A DNA stretch of 64,000 nucleotides. Origin: Mycobacterium barrassiae (lineage in GTDB: Bacteria > Actinomycetota > Actinomycetes > Mycobacteriales > Mycobacteriaceae). The stretch covers positions 246,874 to 310,873 of the forward strand of contig NZ_JACKUK010000009.1 of assembly GCF_025822765.1 (NCBI RefSeq), given 5' to 3'. The translations under genes were made by a program, and so were the position numbers. Of the stretch, positions 44,890 to 53,726 are shown piece after piece (within the stretch, counting starts at the first letter, position 1; every line of letters starts with the position of its first letter). A model generated the notes under the pieces. It was not told the origin of the DNA and did no database searches. It saw only the letters and a list, made by a program, of their open reading frames with translations.

Positions 44890-46233
44890 CTACTCGGACT
44901 TGTCGAGATCGGGTGCGATCAAAGGCAATTCGCTTGCCGCGACGGCATCGACGGCCTGCTGGTCGAGCTCGAAGAGCTCCCGTAGCGCCTCGGCGTAGCT
45001 GTCGCCGCCGGGCGCGCTGGCCAGCTGCTTGACCCGCACTGTCGGGGCGTGCAGCAGCTTGTCAACCACACGGCGCACGGTCTTGGCGACCTCGTCGCGG
45101 TGCGCGGCATCGAGGCCCGGCAGCCGGTTGTCCAGCCGCAGCAATTCAGCCTCGACGACGTCGGCGGCGCGCTGCCGCAACGCGGTGACGGTGGGGGTGA
45201 CCTCGGCCATCCGCTGGCCGGCCAGGTAGTTGGCGACCTCGGTGGCAACGATCGCGCGGGCGGCCTCGGTGTCGGTGGCCGCGGCCCGGGCGGAGGGCTC
45301 ACGCTGGATCCGGTCCATGTCGACGACGTAGACGTCGGGCAGCCCGGCGACAGCGGGGTCGACGTTGCGCGGCATGCCGAGGTCGCAGATCACCAGCTGT
45401 TTCGGCATCTGGCCGTGCGCCAGCCCGCGGTGCACGTCAGCCAGGGACACGACGGGACGAACGGCGCCGGTACAGCTCACGACGACGTCGGCGTCCGTCA
45501 GCGTCGGAGTCAGATGGTCGAACGGGAAGGCCTCGGCCGTCACCCCGAGCTCACGGACCTTCTCGGCGAGCCGCTTGGCCCGCGGCAGCGACCTGTTGAC
45601 GACGTGGATGCGCGCGACGCCCGCTTTGACCAGGTACTTGGCCGCGAGCGAACCCATCGAGCCCGCACCGATGACGACTGCGCTGCGGCCCTCCAACGTG
45701 CCGAGCTTCTTGGCGGCCATATCCAGGGACACCGACACCACGGAGGCGCCTGCGGCGTCGATTCCGGTCTCGGCGTGCACCCGCTTGCCGACGGACAGGG
45801 CGCGCTGCGACAGCTCGTGGAGGGTGCGGCCGACGGTGTTGTTCGCTTCGGCGGTGGCATACGCACGACGCACCTGCCCGAGCACCTGCTGTTCGCCGAC
45901 GACCGCGGAGTCCAGGCCGCTGGCCACCGCGAACAGATGCTCGACGGCCGCTTCGGCGTAGCGCACGTAGGCGTATTTCGTCAGATCGTTCAGGCCCATG
46001 CCGGATTGCTCGGAGAGCACCTGACCGATGACCGAAAGCCCACCGTGGAATGCCTCGACAACGGCGTAGACCTCGACGCGGTTGCAGGTGGACAGCACCA
46101 TGGCCTCAGTCACCAACGACGACTGCAGCACCTTCTGGACGATCTTTGCCTGTTCGGCCTCATCGGTGCTCAGCTGCTCGAGGACCGACACCGGCGCGCT
46201 GCGGTGCGAAACCCCGAAAAGCAACACGCTCAC
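44890..46233 (-). CDS. hemA: glutamyl-tRNA reductase
   Basis: 447 aa, GTG start. Reduces Glu-tRNA to glutamate-1-semialdehyde, the committed step of the C5 haem route. Catalytic Cys50 is in [19 protein letters not shown] domain [17 protein letters not shown]; then the C-terminal dimer helix with [18 protein letters not shown]. First of hemA-hemC-hemD-hemB. The 90-bp spacer to the glutaredoxin-like gene (46234-46323) may contain its promoter; no clear element was found. Confidence 0.96.
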   Translation of the reverse strand: MSVLLFGVSHRSAPVSVLEQLSTDEAEQAKIVQKVLQSSLVTEAMVLSTCNRVEVYAVVEAFHGGLSVIGQVLSEQSGMGLNDLTKYAYVRYAEAAVEHLFAVASGLDSAVVGEQQVLGQVRRAYATAEANNTVGRTLHELSQRALSVGKRVHAETGIDAAGASVVSVSLDMAAKKLGTLEGRSAVVIGAGSMGSLAAKYLVKAGVARIHVVNRSLPRAKRLAEKVRELGVTAEAFPFDHLTPTLTDADVVVSCTGAVRPVVSLADVHRGLAHGQMPKQLVICDLGMPRNVDPAVAGLPDVYVVDMDRIQREPSARAAATDTEAARAIVATEVANYLAGQRMAEVTPTVTALRQRAADVVEAELLRLDNRLPGLDAAHRDEVAKTVRRVVDKLLHAPTVRVKQLASAPGGDSYAEALRELFELDQQAVDAVAASELPLIAPDLDKSE

Positions 46234-46323
46234 GGCTTCTCCACCACATCTCTCCCCGTCGCTCCGCTCGCCCCAGGAACGTCATCCACGGTAGCCGCTG
46301 ACCAGCTGGCCCACCAAATTTGC

Positions 46324-46578
46324 TCAGCTGCTCAAGTCGGCTCGCAACCTGGGCTCATCGACTTCCCAGTAGCTGTGCTCGGCGCCGTCGAGCAGCACCA
46401 CCGGCAGCCGGTCGCCGAACTCCGCCCGCAGCGCCGGGTTACCCGCCGCGGCGGCGGCATCGACGTCGGTAACCGTCAAAGCGAAGCCCAGCTCGGCGGC
46501 CAGCTGCTCGAGCCGTGCCGCGGCCCCGGTGCAGATCGTGCAACCCGCCCGCGTGAGCAACTCAACCTGCCTTTGCAT
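46324..46578 (-). CDS. glutaredoxin-like protein
   Basis: 84 aa. Thioredoxin-fold with an N-terminal redox pair in LLTRAGCTICTGAAARLEQL and the cis-Pro LPVVLLDGAEHSYWEV, of the DUF836 group. Position before hemA matches Rv0508. Likely reduced by mycothiol or a thioredoxin reductase; partner unknown. Divergent from the HAD gene with 38 bp between. Confidence 0.85.
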   Translation of the reverse strand: MQRQVELLTRAGCTICTGAAARLEQLAAELGFALTVTDVDAAAAAGNPALRAEFGDRLPVVLLDGAEHSYWEVDEPRLRADLSS

Positions 46579-46616
46579 CCCGCAAGTATCGCTGCCCGGT
46601 GACCTAGGCTGAATTC

Positions 46617-47516
46617 GTGTCCGATTCCGACGTCATCGAGCCTGCCGCGGGTGACGCCGACCATCAGCGGCTCGCCGGCGAGGCCAGCGCGAGTGCAGCA
46701 GTCACCGACCTGACCGCGGTCGTCACACCGCCCGCGCCGCCGCCCGATCTGACCGCGGCGGCGTTCTTCGATGTCGACAACACGCTGGTGCACGGGTCGT
46801 CGCTGATCCATTTCGCGCGCGGCTTGGCTGCCCGCAAGTACTTCACCTACAAGGATCTGGGCCGGTTCGCCTACGCGCAGGCCAAGTTTCAACTACTCGG
46901 CCGAGAGAACAGCGACGACGTGGCCGAGGGCAAGCGCAAGGCGCTCGCGTTCATCGAGGGCCGGTCGACCGCGGAGTTGATGGCCCTTGGCGAGGAGATC
47001 TACGACCAGATCATCGCCGACAAGATCTGGCCGGGCACGCGCGCACTGGCGCAGATGCACCTCGACGCCGGACAGCAGGTCTGGCTGGTCACCGCCACGC
47101 CCTATGAGTTGGCCGCCACCATCGCCAAGAAGCTCGGCCTGACCGGTGCGCTCGGTACCGTCGCCGAATCGGTCGACGGCGTCTTCACGGGCCGGCTGGT
47201 CGGCGACATCCTGCACGGCGCGGGTAAGGCCCACGCGGTGCGTTCGCTGGCCATCCGCGAGGGCTTGAACCTGCGGCGCTGCACCGCCTATTCGGACAGC
47301 TTCAACGACGTGCCGATGCTGTCGCTGGTGGGCACAGCCGTGGCGATCAATCCCGACGCCGACCTGCGCGACCTCGCGCGGGAGCGCGGTTGGGAGATCC
47401 GGGACTTCCGCACGGCGCGCAAGGCCGCGCGCATCGGAGTGCCGTCGGCGCTGGCACTCGGCGCCGCCGGAGGCGCGCTCGCGGCGATCGTGTCGCGGCG
47501 CCAGGAGGGCCGCTGA
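46617..47516 (+). CDS. HAD-IB-family phosphatase (SerB1-like)
   Basis: 299 aa, GTG start. Haloacid-dehalogenase fold: nucleophile [13 protein letters not shown] (about residues 56-68), a Thr in [12 protein letters not shown], Lys in [12 protein letters not shown] and DxxxD-like [13 protein letters not shown] disordered ~40-residue N-terminus and a final hydrophobic helix ([16 protein letters not shown]) suggest membrane association. Annotated as serB1 in M. tuberculosis (Rv0505c), but real phosphoserine activity is not proven by sequence. Confidence 0.85.
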   Translation: MSDSDVIEPAAGDADHQRLAGEASASAAVTDLTAVVTPPAPPPDLTAAAFFDVDNTLVHGSSLIHFARGLAARKYFTYKDLGRFAYAQAKFQLLGRENSDDVAEGKRKALAFIEGRSTAELMALGEEIYDQIIADKIWPGTRALAQMHLDAGQQVWLVTATPYELAATIAKKLGLTGALGTVAESVDGVFTGRLVGDILHGAGKAHAVRSLAIREGLNLRRCTAYSDSFNDVPMLSLVGTAVAINPDADLRDLARERGWEIRDFRTARKAARIGVPSALALGAAGGALAAIVSRRQEGR

Positions 47517-47579
47517 ACCACCGGACCGGCACAGCCGCGCTGATAGGCTCGCGCCGCCCATACGAGACGAAGAGAACCC

Positions 47580-48119
47580 ATGGCTATCGCTGAGAACATC
47601 ATCGGAACCCACTACCGCTACCCCGACTACTTCGAGGTCAACCGCGAGAAGATCCGTGAGTTCGCGCGGGCCGTCAAGGACGACCACCCGGCGCACTACA
47701 GCGAGGAAGCCGCCAAGGAGTACGGCCACGATGCCCTCGTCGCGTCACTCACCTTCCTGGCTGTGGCGGGCCGTCGCGTGCAGCTGGAGATCTTCAATCA
47801 CTTCGATGTGCCGATCAACATGGAGCGGGTGCTGCACCGCGACCAGAAGCTGGTCTTCCACCGGCCCATCCTGGCCGGGGACAAGCTGTACTTCGACTCC
47901 TACCTGGACTCGGTGATGGAGTCGCACGGCGCGATCCTCACCGAGATCCGCGGCGAGGTGACCGATGCCGAGGGCAAGCCGGTGATCACCAGCATCGTCA
48001 CCGTGATGGGTGAGGCCGAGAGCGACTCGGAGGCCGACGAGGTGAGCGCGAAGATCGCCGCCGCGCGCGATGCCGCGATCTCGAAAATGATTGCTGGGCA
48101 AAGCTCTAAGGAGAGCTAG
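47580..48119 (+). CDS. MaoC-like hydratase / HadA-like dehydratase (Rv0504c-like)
   Basis: 179 aa, ATG after AAGAG. Hot-dog fold N-terminal MaoC type: [29 protein letters not shown] with the conserved His, and [16 protein letters not shown]. This is the UPF0336 family that includes HadA and HadC, subunits of the mycolic-acid 3-hydroxyacyl-ACP dehydratase, though catalytic residues reside in HadB. It ends 11 nt before a class B palindrome. The cyclopropane synthase gene that follows in M. tuberculosis (cmaA2) is absent here. Confidence 0.85.
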   Translation: MAIAENIIGTHYRYPDYFEVNREKIREFARAVKDDHPAHYSEEAAKEYGHDALVASLTFLAVAGRRVQLEIFNHFDVPINMERVLHRDQKLVFHRPILAGDKLYFDSYLDSVMESHGAILTEIRGEVTDAEGKPVITSIVTVMGEAESDSEADEVSAKIAAARDAAISKMIAGQSSKES

Positions 48120-48130
48120 CGATTTCGTTG

Positions 48131-48189
48131 GCGAGCAGACGTGAAAACCCCTAAAACGGGTCGTTTGAGGGGGTTTCGCGTCTGCTCGC
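48131..48189. terminator. bidirectional palindrome, class B
   Basis: GCGAGCAGACGTGAAA at 48131-48146 pairs with 48174-48189 over 16 bp with one G-T wobble; inner pairs CCCCT/AGGGG and AAACG/CGTTT close a GGT loop. It lies between convergent genes (hadA-like ends 48119, acyltransferase ends 48200). Same arm as 24183-24242. Confidence 0.72.
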
Positions 48190-48199
48190 GGTGGATCCC

Positions 48200-49321
48200 C
48201 TATCCGAGGAACGCGTTACGCCTATTGGCCAACAGCTGGTACAGCGTCTGCTGGATGGTTTCGCGGACGTGGTCGGTGAGCTCGAACGTCACCATCGGAT
48301 CGTCGGCGGCGGCCTCGTCGTAGTCGGCGGTGTAGATCGGTTCGCCGAACTGGATGTGCCACTTCGACGGCAGCGGCACCAGCCCCACCGGGCCCGCCAA
48401 CGGGAACAGCGGCGTGATGGGGAAGTACGGCAGCCCGAGCAGACGGGCCAACAGCTTGACGTCGGCCACCATCGGATAGATCTCTTCTGAGCCGACGATC
48501 GAGCACGGCACGATGGGCGCCTTGGTCCGCAGAGCAGCCGAAACGAACCCGCCCCTGCCGAATCGCTGCAGCTTGTAGCGGTCCTTGAAGTGCTTGCCCA
48601 GCCCCTTGTAGCCCTCTGGGAAGACAGCGGTCAGCTCGCCTGCGGCCAGCAGTCGGTGCGCGTCGGACGTGCATGCCATGGTGTGGCCGGCCTTGCGCGC
48701 GGCCTGCCCCACCATCGGCATGTTGAAGACCATGTCGGCGGCCAGCAGACGCAGGTCGCGATTGGTCGGATGGTTGTCATGGACGGCCACGGACGCCATC
48801 AGCCCGTCGAAGGGCAGCACCCCGGCGTGGTTGGCGACCACCAGAGCGGCCCCGGTCTCGGGCAGGTTCTCGATACCGCTCACCTCGACCCGGAACCACG
48901 ACTTGAAGAACACTCGCAGCAAAGGCAAGAAGATTGCGTTGTTGAGGTGGGAATCGAACCCGAACTCGTCGACCGTGTAGTCGCCCATCATCCGCTTGCG
49001 GATGAACTCCGCGCCGGCGGCGATTCGCTTGGCGAGTTCGGTGGGCGTCTCATCACCGGCCGCGACGCCCAAACCGGCGCCACGAATCTGGTCGATTTCA
49101 TGAACGACTGCGGCGATCTGCTCGACAGAAGCCTGCGCTCCGCCGTCCGAGAGCATCGAGGGATGTCGGCGGGAACCTTGTGCCCGCGCCGCAGCGGCGC
49201 GTCGGGAAGCCGTGGATCGGCCCGAATTCGAGTGCAGCGGAATAACTTTGGCCTTCGACTCACCCGCCACGTTGGTTCCCTCTCCCCCACCCGATATGAA
49301 CTGCTGGCCTATCTTCCCCAT
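48200..49321 (-). CDS. 1-acylglycerol-3-phosphate acyltransferase-like protein (Rv0502-like)
   Basis: 373 aa from ATG 49321, overlapping the galE-like gene by 13 nt. A ~100-residue Ser/Arg/Ala-rich start with AKVIPLHSNSGRSTASRR precedes the PlsC-type domain with LVVANHAGVLPFDG (NHxxxxD variant of the HX4D box), FPEGYKGLGKHFKDRY and PIVPCSIVGSEEIYPM. Membrane-associated acyl transfer to a lipid is likely. Operon with bS22, BldC-like and galE-like genes. Confidence 0.86.
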   Translation of the reverse strand: MGKIGQQFISGGGEGTNVAGESKAKVIPLHSNSGRSTASRRAAAARAQGSRRHPSMLSDGGAQASVEQIAAVVHEIDQIRGAGLGVAAGDETPTELAKRIAAGAEFIRKRMMGDYTVDEFGFDSHLNNAIFLPLLRVFFKSWFRVEVSGIENLPETGAALVVANHAGVLPFDGLMASVAVHDNHPTNRDLRLLAADMVFNMPMVGQAARKAGHTMACTSDAHRLLAAGELTAVFPEGYKGLGKHFKDRYKLQRFGRGGFVSAALRTKAPIVPCSIVGSEEIYPMVADVKLLARLLGLPYFPITPLFPLAGPVGLVPLPSKWHIQFGEPIYTADYDEAAADDPMVTFELTDHVRETIQQTLYQLLANRRNAFLG

Positions 49322-50397
49322 CGTTGCGCCACAGATACGGCGCGGCTCTCCAATGAGCGTACCCACTTCGGGTCGATGATCGGAGTCAACCCGCGACCCC
49401 GGACGTAGTCGTCGAACGCTTCCAACGTCGTCCACTTCGGGTTGTACCCAAGCTCATTGCGCATCCGCGTCGTGTCCATGACGCGCCCATAACTCAGATA
49501 GTCGAGCTGCTCGCGATCGACTTCAGTGTAGCGAGTCGCGCGCCATAGCGAATCCACAGCGGCCAGCGCCGACCGCGGCACCGGCAGCGCCACGCGGCCG
49601 GAGCGCCGGATGGCCTGACTCATCATGATGATGCCTTCCGCGCCGATGTTGAAGGTGCCCGCACAGCCCGCGATCGTGGCACGCTCCAGCGCGCCGAGCG
49701 CGTCCTGCTCGTGCAGCAGCTGAAGCCTGCCGTCGTGCCCGATCACCGTGGGCACCACGGGCCCGGCGAGATAGCGCGACAGCGCGGTGTCCATCGCGGG
49801 GCCGATCATGTTCGCCAGTCGCAGGATGGTGACCGTGATGTCGGGACGGCGTCGACCCAGCCCGCGCGCATAGCCCTCGATGTCGATGCTGTCGCGGGCG
49901 AAGCCCTCACCCGGCGGCCGCCGCGCGGTGCTGGTCTCGGTGAACTTGACCGGATCGTGCGGGTGCGACCCGTAGACCTCCGACGTCGACTTCACGATCA
50001 CACGTCGCACCGACGGCGCCTTCTGGCAGGCGGCGAACAGCTGGATCGCGCCCATCACGTTGAGTTCCTTGAGCGCGGCGCGCCCACCCGAGCGCGGTGC
50101 GTACGACGCCGCGGCGGCGTGCACGACGGTATCGACGTCGCCGTTGCGGATGACCTTGCCGATGAACGGGTTACGGATATCAGCCCGCACGAATTCGGCG
50201 CGACCCATCCTGCGCAGCAGATCCTTGCTCGGCGCGATCGCGTCGACGGCGATCACGTGGTTGATCAAGGGATTCTGGGCCAGCCGGGCCGTCAGATAAC
50301 CGCCCAGGAACCGGCACGCGCCGGTGACCAGTACGACCTTGGGGTAGCCGGCGGCATCCTCAGAAGAACGGTCCGAAGAGCGACCCTCAGAATCCAT
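49309..50397 (-). CDS. NAD-dependent epimerase-like protein (GalE2-like), active-site deviant
   Basis: 362 aa. Extended SDR with VVLVTGACRFLGGYLTARL (GxxGxxG) and Asp in AVDAIAPSK binding NAD. A Ser is present in VKSTSEVYGSHPHD, but the usual Tyr-x-x-x-Lys is not: the aligned stretch is ARDSIDIEGYARGL. So either catalysis is by other residues or it only binds nucleotide sugar/NAD. Corresponds to Rv0501. Start ATG 50397; about 30 bp upstream is the bS22 gene. Confidence 0.83.
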   Translation of the reverse strand: MDSEGRSSDRSSEDAAGYPKVVLVTGACRFLGGYLTARLAQNPLINHVIAVDAIAPSKDLLRRMGRAEFVRADIRNPFIGKVIRNGDVDTVVHAAAASYAPRSGGRAALKELNVMGAIQLFAACQKAPSVRRVIVKSTSEVYGSHPHDPVKFTETSTARRPPGEGFARDSIDIEGYARGLGRRRPDITVTILRLANMIGPAMDTALSRYLAGPVVPTVIGHDGRLQLLHEQDALGALERATIAGCAGTFNIGAEGIIMMSQAIRRSGRVALPVPRSALAAVDSLWRATRYTEVDREQLDYLSYGRVMDTTRMRNELGYNPKWTTLEAFDDYVRGRGLTPIIDPKWVRSLESRAVSVAQRWGR

Positions 50398-50426
50398 CCG
50401 GTCAGCCTAGCGACCAAGCAAGAGAA

Positions 50427-50528
50427 CTACTTGCCGAGCTTTCTGCGCTGCACCCTCGTGCGACGAAGCAACTTGCGGTGCTTCTTCTTCGACATGCGCT
50501 TGCGCCGCTTCTTGATGACTGAACCCAT
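50427..50528 (-). CDS. ribosomal protein bS22 (33-aa AURKAIP1/COX24-domain peptide)
   Basis: Start ATG 50528, stop TAG 50427-50429. The product is [20 protein letters not shown] and then [13 protein letters not shown], 33 residues with 20 Lys/Arg. This is the peptide known as Rv0500B, found as bS22 near the decoding centre of mycobacterial small ribosomal subunits. It lies between the BldC-like and galE-like genes. GGAG just upstream is the probable ribosome site. Confidence 0.92.
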
Positions 50529-50685
50529 GGACTCCGCTACCTAGATGTATTTGTGCACTTACATGCACCACGCCCGTCTGTGCACTCCGTGCACGTGACT
50601 CGACCCGCTACCTTACCTGGGCGGCCCGGGTAACTGAAAAACGCGTGACGATGATCAAGCGGCGGAGGGCAACCGGCCTTCGCGA

Positions 50686-50943
50686 TCAGCCTGCGTCGAA
50701 GTACGAGCTCTCGAGCATGTCGTGGACGGCCTTGGCATGCACCCGGAAGGATCGCCCGACACGCACCGCAGGCAGCTCCCCGTTGTGTACCAATCGATAT
50801 ACCGTCATCTTGCTGACCCGCATGAGACTGGCCACTTCGGCGACGGTGAGGAATTGAGCACGTGGCGGCTGGCCGTCGGAAGCGGCGTTGTCTCGCTTGC
50901 CGCTTGCCGAATCGCGCCCCGATGGCCCGTTCATAGACGTCAT
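50686..50943 (-). CDS. BldC/excisionase-type helix-turn-helix regulator (Rv0500A-like)
   Basis: 85 aa. A disordered Ser/Gly-rich start is followed by a MerR-like single helix-turn-helix: FLTVAEVASLMRVSKMTVYR, LVHNGELPAVRVGRSFRVHA. Such small proteins bind DNA, often as BldC-type filament-forming regulators. First gene upstream of bS22; its own upstream region contains an AT-rich palindrome (51063-51078). Targets unknown. Confidence 0.88.
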   Translation of the reverse strand: MTSMNGPSGRDSASGKRDNAASDGQPPRAQFLTVAEVASLMRVSKMTVYRLVHNGELPAVRVGRSFRVHAKAVHDMLESSYFDAG

Positions 50944-51062
50944 CGCAACCCAATCAGTTCAGGCACGGGCAGTTCCAGCAGCTTCCCCACCGCTGGCACA
51001 GACTCGTGCTTACACGAGGAGAATAGCGTGGCGGATGGGGTTACTGCGACGGGTGTGGGCTA

Positions 51063-51078
51063 ATCAATTTGAATTGAT
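51063..51078. promoter_or_regulatory. AT-rich palindrome upstream of the BldC-like gene
   Basis: ATCAATT-TG-AATTGAT: 7-bp arms in a highly GC-rich genome. It lies 120 bp upstream of the BldC-like start and 5 bp from the proC stop, so it may mark a promoter or regulator site for the BldC/bS22/galE-like operon. Confidence 0.5.
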
Positions 51079-51082
51079 TGAA

Positions 51083-51955
51083 CTACGCTGATGTAATTCC
51101 TAGCTGCTCAGAGCGCGTTTTTGCGGCTTCCACCGCGGCCGCGACGGCGGCCCGCAAACCGCCCCGCTCGAGTTCTCGCAGACCAGCGGCGGTGGTACCC
51201 CCGGGCGAGGTAACTGTCGCGCGCAGCTGTGCGGCGGAGGTGTCGATCGCCGCGCCCAGCGCCACATCGCCGCCTCCTTCGGACTTGTCGAGGCGCTCCA
51301 GCAGCATCGCGGCCGATCCCGCCATCGTCTGGACGACGAGATCGGTCGCTACCGAGCGCGCCAGACCGGCCGCCACGCCCGCGTCGACCATGGCCTCGAC
51401 CATCAGGAAGAAGTACGCCGGGCCCGACCCGGAGACGGCCGTGACCGCGTCGAGCTGCGATTCGGGCACGGTGAGTACACCACCGACCGCGTCGAAGATC
51501 GACGACACCGCCTTGAGGTGCTCCGCGGTGGCGAATCGACCGGGCGCGAGCGCGCTCACGCCGCCGCCGACGACGACCGGGGCGTTGGGCATCACCCGGA
51601 TGACGGGCGATCCCGCGGGCAGCTTGTTCTCGTAGAACGCCGCAGTGACACCGGCCGCCACGGTCACGAAAACCTTTTCGGCGGTGTCGGTTTCGGCTCG
51701 CGCGGCGGCATCGGCGATCTCGGCGACCAGACCTTCGACGTCGAACGGCTTCACCGCGACGATCACGTAGGTTGCGGTATCGACCGCGTCGCCAACCGTC
51801 GTGACCAGCACCGAGTACGTCTCTGACAGGTACTTGGCCCTGTCCGGGTCCTTCTCGGCAACCACGAGGTCCTTGACCTGCCGTCCGGCGCGCAACATGC
51901 CCGACAGCAGTGCCTCACCGATACTTCCACCACCGATGATCGCGATTCTGGCCAT
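51083..51955 (-). CDS. proC: pyrroline-5-carboxylate reductase
   Basis: 290 aa from ATG 51955 (a start four codons upstream is possible). Last step of proline synthesis: NAD(P)H reduction of P5C. N-terminal IAIIGGGSIGEALLSGML, IVAVKPFDVEGLV in the Rossmann part, and the family signature TAVSGSGPAYFFLMVEA, ending with LRATVTSPGGTTAAGL. Place between Rv0499-like and BldC-like genes matches Rv0500. Confidence 0.95.
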   Translation of the reverse strand: MARIAIIGGGSIGEALLSGMLRAGRQVKDLVVAEKDPDRAKYLSETYSVLVTTVGDAVDTATYVIVAVKPFDVEGLVAEIADAAARAETDTAEKVFVTVAAGVTAAFYENKLPAGSPVIRVMPNAPVVVGGGVSALAPGRFATAEHLKAVSSIFDAVGGVLTVPESQLDAVTAVSGSGPAYFFLMVEAMVDAGVAAGLARSVATDLVVQTMAGSAAMLLERLDKSEGGGDVALGAAIDTSAAQLRATVTSPGGTTAAGLRELERGGLRAAVAAAVEAAKTRSEQLGITSA

Positions 51956-51985
51956 GCGGGCAAGCATTGCAGACGCCGCGACCGG

Positions 51986-52813
51986 TTACTGCGCGGGCGG
52001 CACCAACGCCAGCTGGCGGCTCTGCACCACGATGTGGCCCTCGCAGTCGACGACGATGTGGTCCTCGTCGAACCAGTCCTGGCCGATCTGCACCGTCGTA
52101 CACAGCACCCGCAGCCACCCGTCGGCCGGCAGCGCCCGCAGATAGGCGGTCAGCTGCACGGTGGGCGCCCAGCCGAACCGGTTGACCCCGAAGGTCACCG
52201 GAGCCGAGACGTCGCCGCACAGCAGCGCGAAGAGCACGTCCGGGGCCACCCCCTTCGGCCGCACCCAGTACTCGATCACCGGCGGGCCGCCGTCCGCGCG
52301 GGGCGCCATCGTGGTCAGCGACGGACGGATGTCGCAGCCGTGCGCGAGATGGACGATGTCGGCCATCGGATGGCCCTCCCCGATCGGCTCCAGGCCCGGC
52401 GGCGGATCCGGCTGCATCAACGGGACCACCGGGTTGACCGACAGCAGCGGCGGTACGTGGTGCTCCGGTTCGCCGATCGTCACCGCCGCCCGCACGGCGG
52501 TGCGGTCCCCCTGGGTGAGTTCGACGTCGATCAGGCTCACGCGACGCCCACGCTTGCGCACCGTCGTGGTCACGCGCATCGGCCCGGGATCGGGCGCCCA
52601 CAGGAAGTTTCCGGAAACCGCGATCGGTTGCGCGTTCTCGTCCGCTGCGCCGGCCCAGTGCTCCGTGCGCGCGGCGTTCGCGCACAGCGCCAGCATCGCC
52701 CCGCCGTGCACCTTCTCGCCGATGGTCCAATGTTCGTTCAGCTCACCGTCATACACGCCGTCCCCGGCGCTGGTCAGCTTCATGGCGTCGGTGAACAGGG
52801 TTGAGCTCGGCAC
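51986..52813 (-). CDS. acyl-CoA thioesterase-family protein (Rv0499-like)
   Basis: 275 aa, GTG start. Double hot-dog fold as in TesB-like proteins: EHWTIGEKVHGGAMLALC at the N-terminus, SGNFLWAPDPGPMRVTTTVRK, and TAYLRALPADGWLRV in the second half. The N-terminal Gly-rich helix is conserved, but the catalytic Asp is not assignable by eye. Probably cytosolic acyl-CoA hydrolase. Between proC and the isomerase gene. Confidence 0.8.
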   Translation of the reverse strand: MPSSTLFTDAMKLTSAGDGVYDGELNEHWTIGEKVHGGAMLALCANAARTEHWAGAADENAQPIAVSGNFLWAPDPGPMRVTTTVRKRGRRVSLIDVELTQGDRTAVRAAVTIGEPEHHVPPLLSVNPVVPLMQPDPPPGLEPIGEGHPMADIVHLAHGCDIRPSLTTMAPRADGGPPVIEYWVRPKGVAPDVLFALLCGDVSAPVTFGVNRFGWAPTVQLTAYLRALPADGWLRVLCTTVQIGQDWFDEDHIVVDCEGHIVVQSRQLALVPPAQ

Positions 52814-52841
52814 GTGTTTCCTTGTCTCGTCAGCGATTTCG

Positions 52842-53687
52842 TCAGCGCAGCAGGTTCTGGCGGGCGAACTGCAGCGACTCGACCAGCAGCGCCTCCCGCT
52901 CGGCGGCCGTCCGCGCGCCCGATGTGGTCACCTCGAGGATCACATGCCCGGCGAAATCACTTGCGGCCAGCATCTCGCAGACCTCAACGGTGGGCTGGCT
53001 GCCGCGGCCGGGGACGAGATGTTCGTCGGTCGACGCGCCGCTGCCGTCGCACAAATGCAGGTGCACCAGGCCGTCGCCCATGCGGCGCGCCATCTCGAGC
53101 GCGTCGGTGCCCGCGGTCGCCGTGTGCGACAGATCGAGCGTGTAGTGCGCATGGTTACCGTCGAGCGGGTCGTAGGACGGCGCGAACGCCGAAATGCCCG
53201 GCCCGGGCTTGCCTCCGCGCTTGCGCATGCGCTCGATCGACGTCTGGCCGGCGCCGAAGAACCGGTCGGCGCGGAACGGGAACATGTTCTCCACCGCCAC
53301 CATCACATCGCTGGACGCCTCGAGTTCGGCGACCTGATCGGTGAACCCCTCGGCGTACCGGCGCTGCCACCGGAACGGCGGATGGACGACCACCGTCTGC
53401 GCGGCGAGTTGTTCGGCGGCGCGCACACTGCGCTCCAGTTTCGGGATCGGGTTGGCACCCCACACCCGCTGCGAGATCAGCAGGCACGGTGCATGCACCG
53501 AAAGCACCGGCATGTCGTACCGCTTGGACAGTTCGGCGATGGCGTCGATGTCCTGAGAGACGGTCTCGGCCCAGACCATGAGCTCGACACCGTCGTATCC
53601 GAGTTTCGCGGCGTACTCGAAGGCGGCCTCGGTCCTCAGGGGATACACCGAGGCCGTCGACAGACCGACCTTGATCGCTGGGCGCAC
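52842..53687 (-). CDS. sugar phosphate isomerase/epimerase-like TIM barrel (Rv0498-like)
   Basis: 281 aa, GTG start. AP-endonuclease-2 type TIM barrel: VGLSTASVYPLRTEAAFEYA, GYDGVELMVW with metal Glu, LSVHAPCLLIS, and VAVENMFPF, HYTLDLSHTATAG, HLHLCDG as the later metal ligands. The natural substrate is unknown; related proteins handle sugars or xylose-type compounds. About 28 bp before the Rv0499-like gene in the same direction. Confidence 0.83.
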   Translation of the reverse strand: MRPAIKVGLSTASVYPLRTEAAFEYAAKLGYDGVELMVWAETVSQDIDAIAELSKRYDMPVLSVHAPCLLISQRVWGANPIPKLERSVRAAEQLAAQTVVVHPPFRWQRRYAEGFTDQVAELEASSDVMVAVENMFPFRADRFFGAGQTSIERMRKRGGKPGPGISAFAPSYDPLDGNHAHYTLDLSHTATAGTDALEMARRMGDGLVHLHLCDGSGASTDEHLVPGRGSQPTVEVCEMLAASDFAGHVILEVTTSGARTAAEREALLVESLQFARQNLLR

Positions 53688-53726
53688 GTTGTTTATTCGA
53701 CGTCTATCAACTGGCAGTGGTCGCCG

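Noticed and set aside
50509-50700. Possible attachment site or prophage remnant near the excisionase-like gene
   Set aside because: The helix-turn-helix protein is a conserved chromosomal BldC-type regulator; no integrase, tRNA or direct repeats were found.
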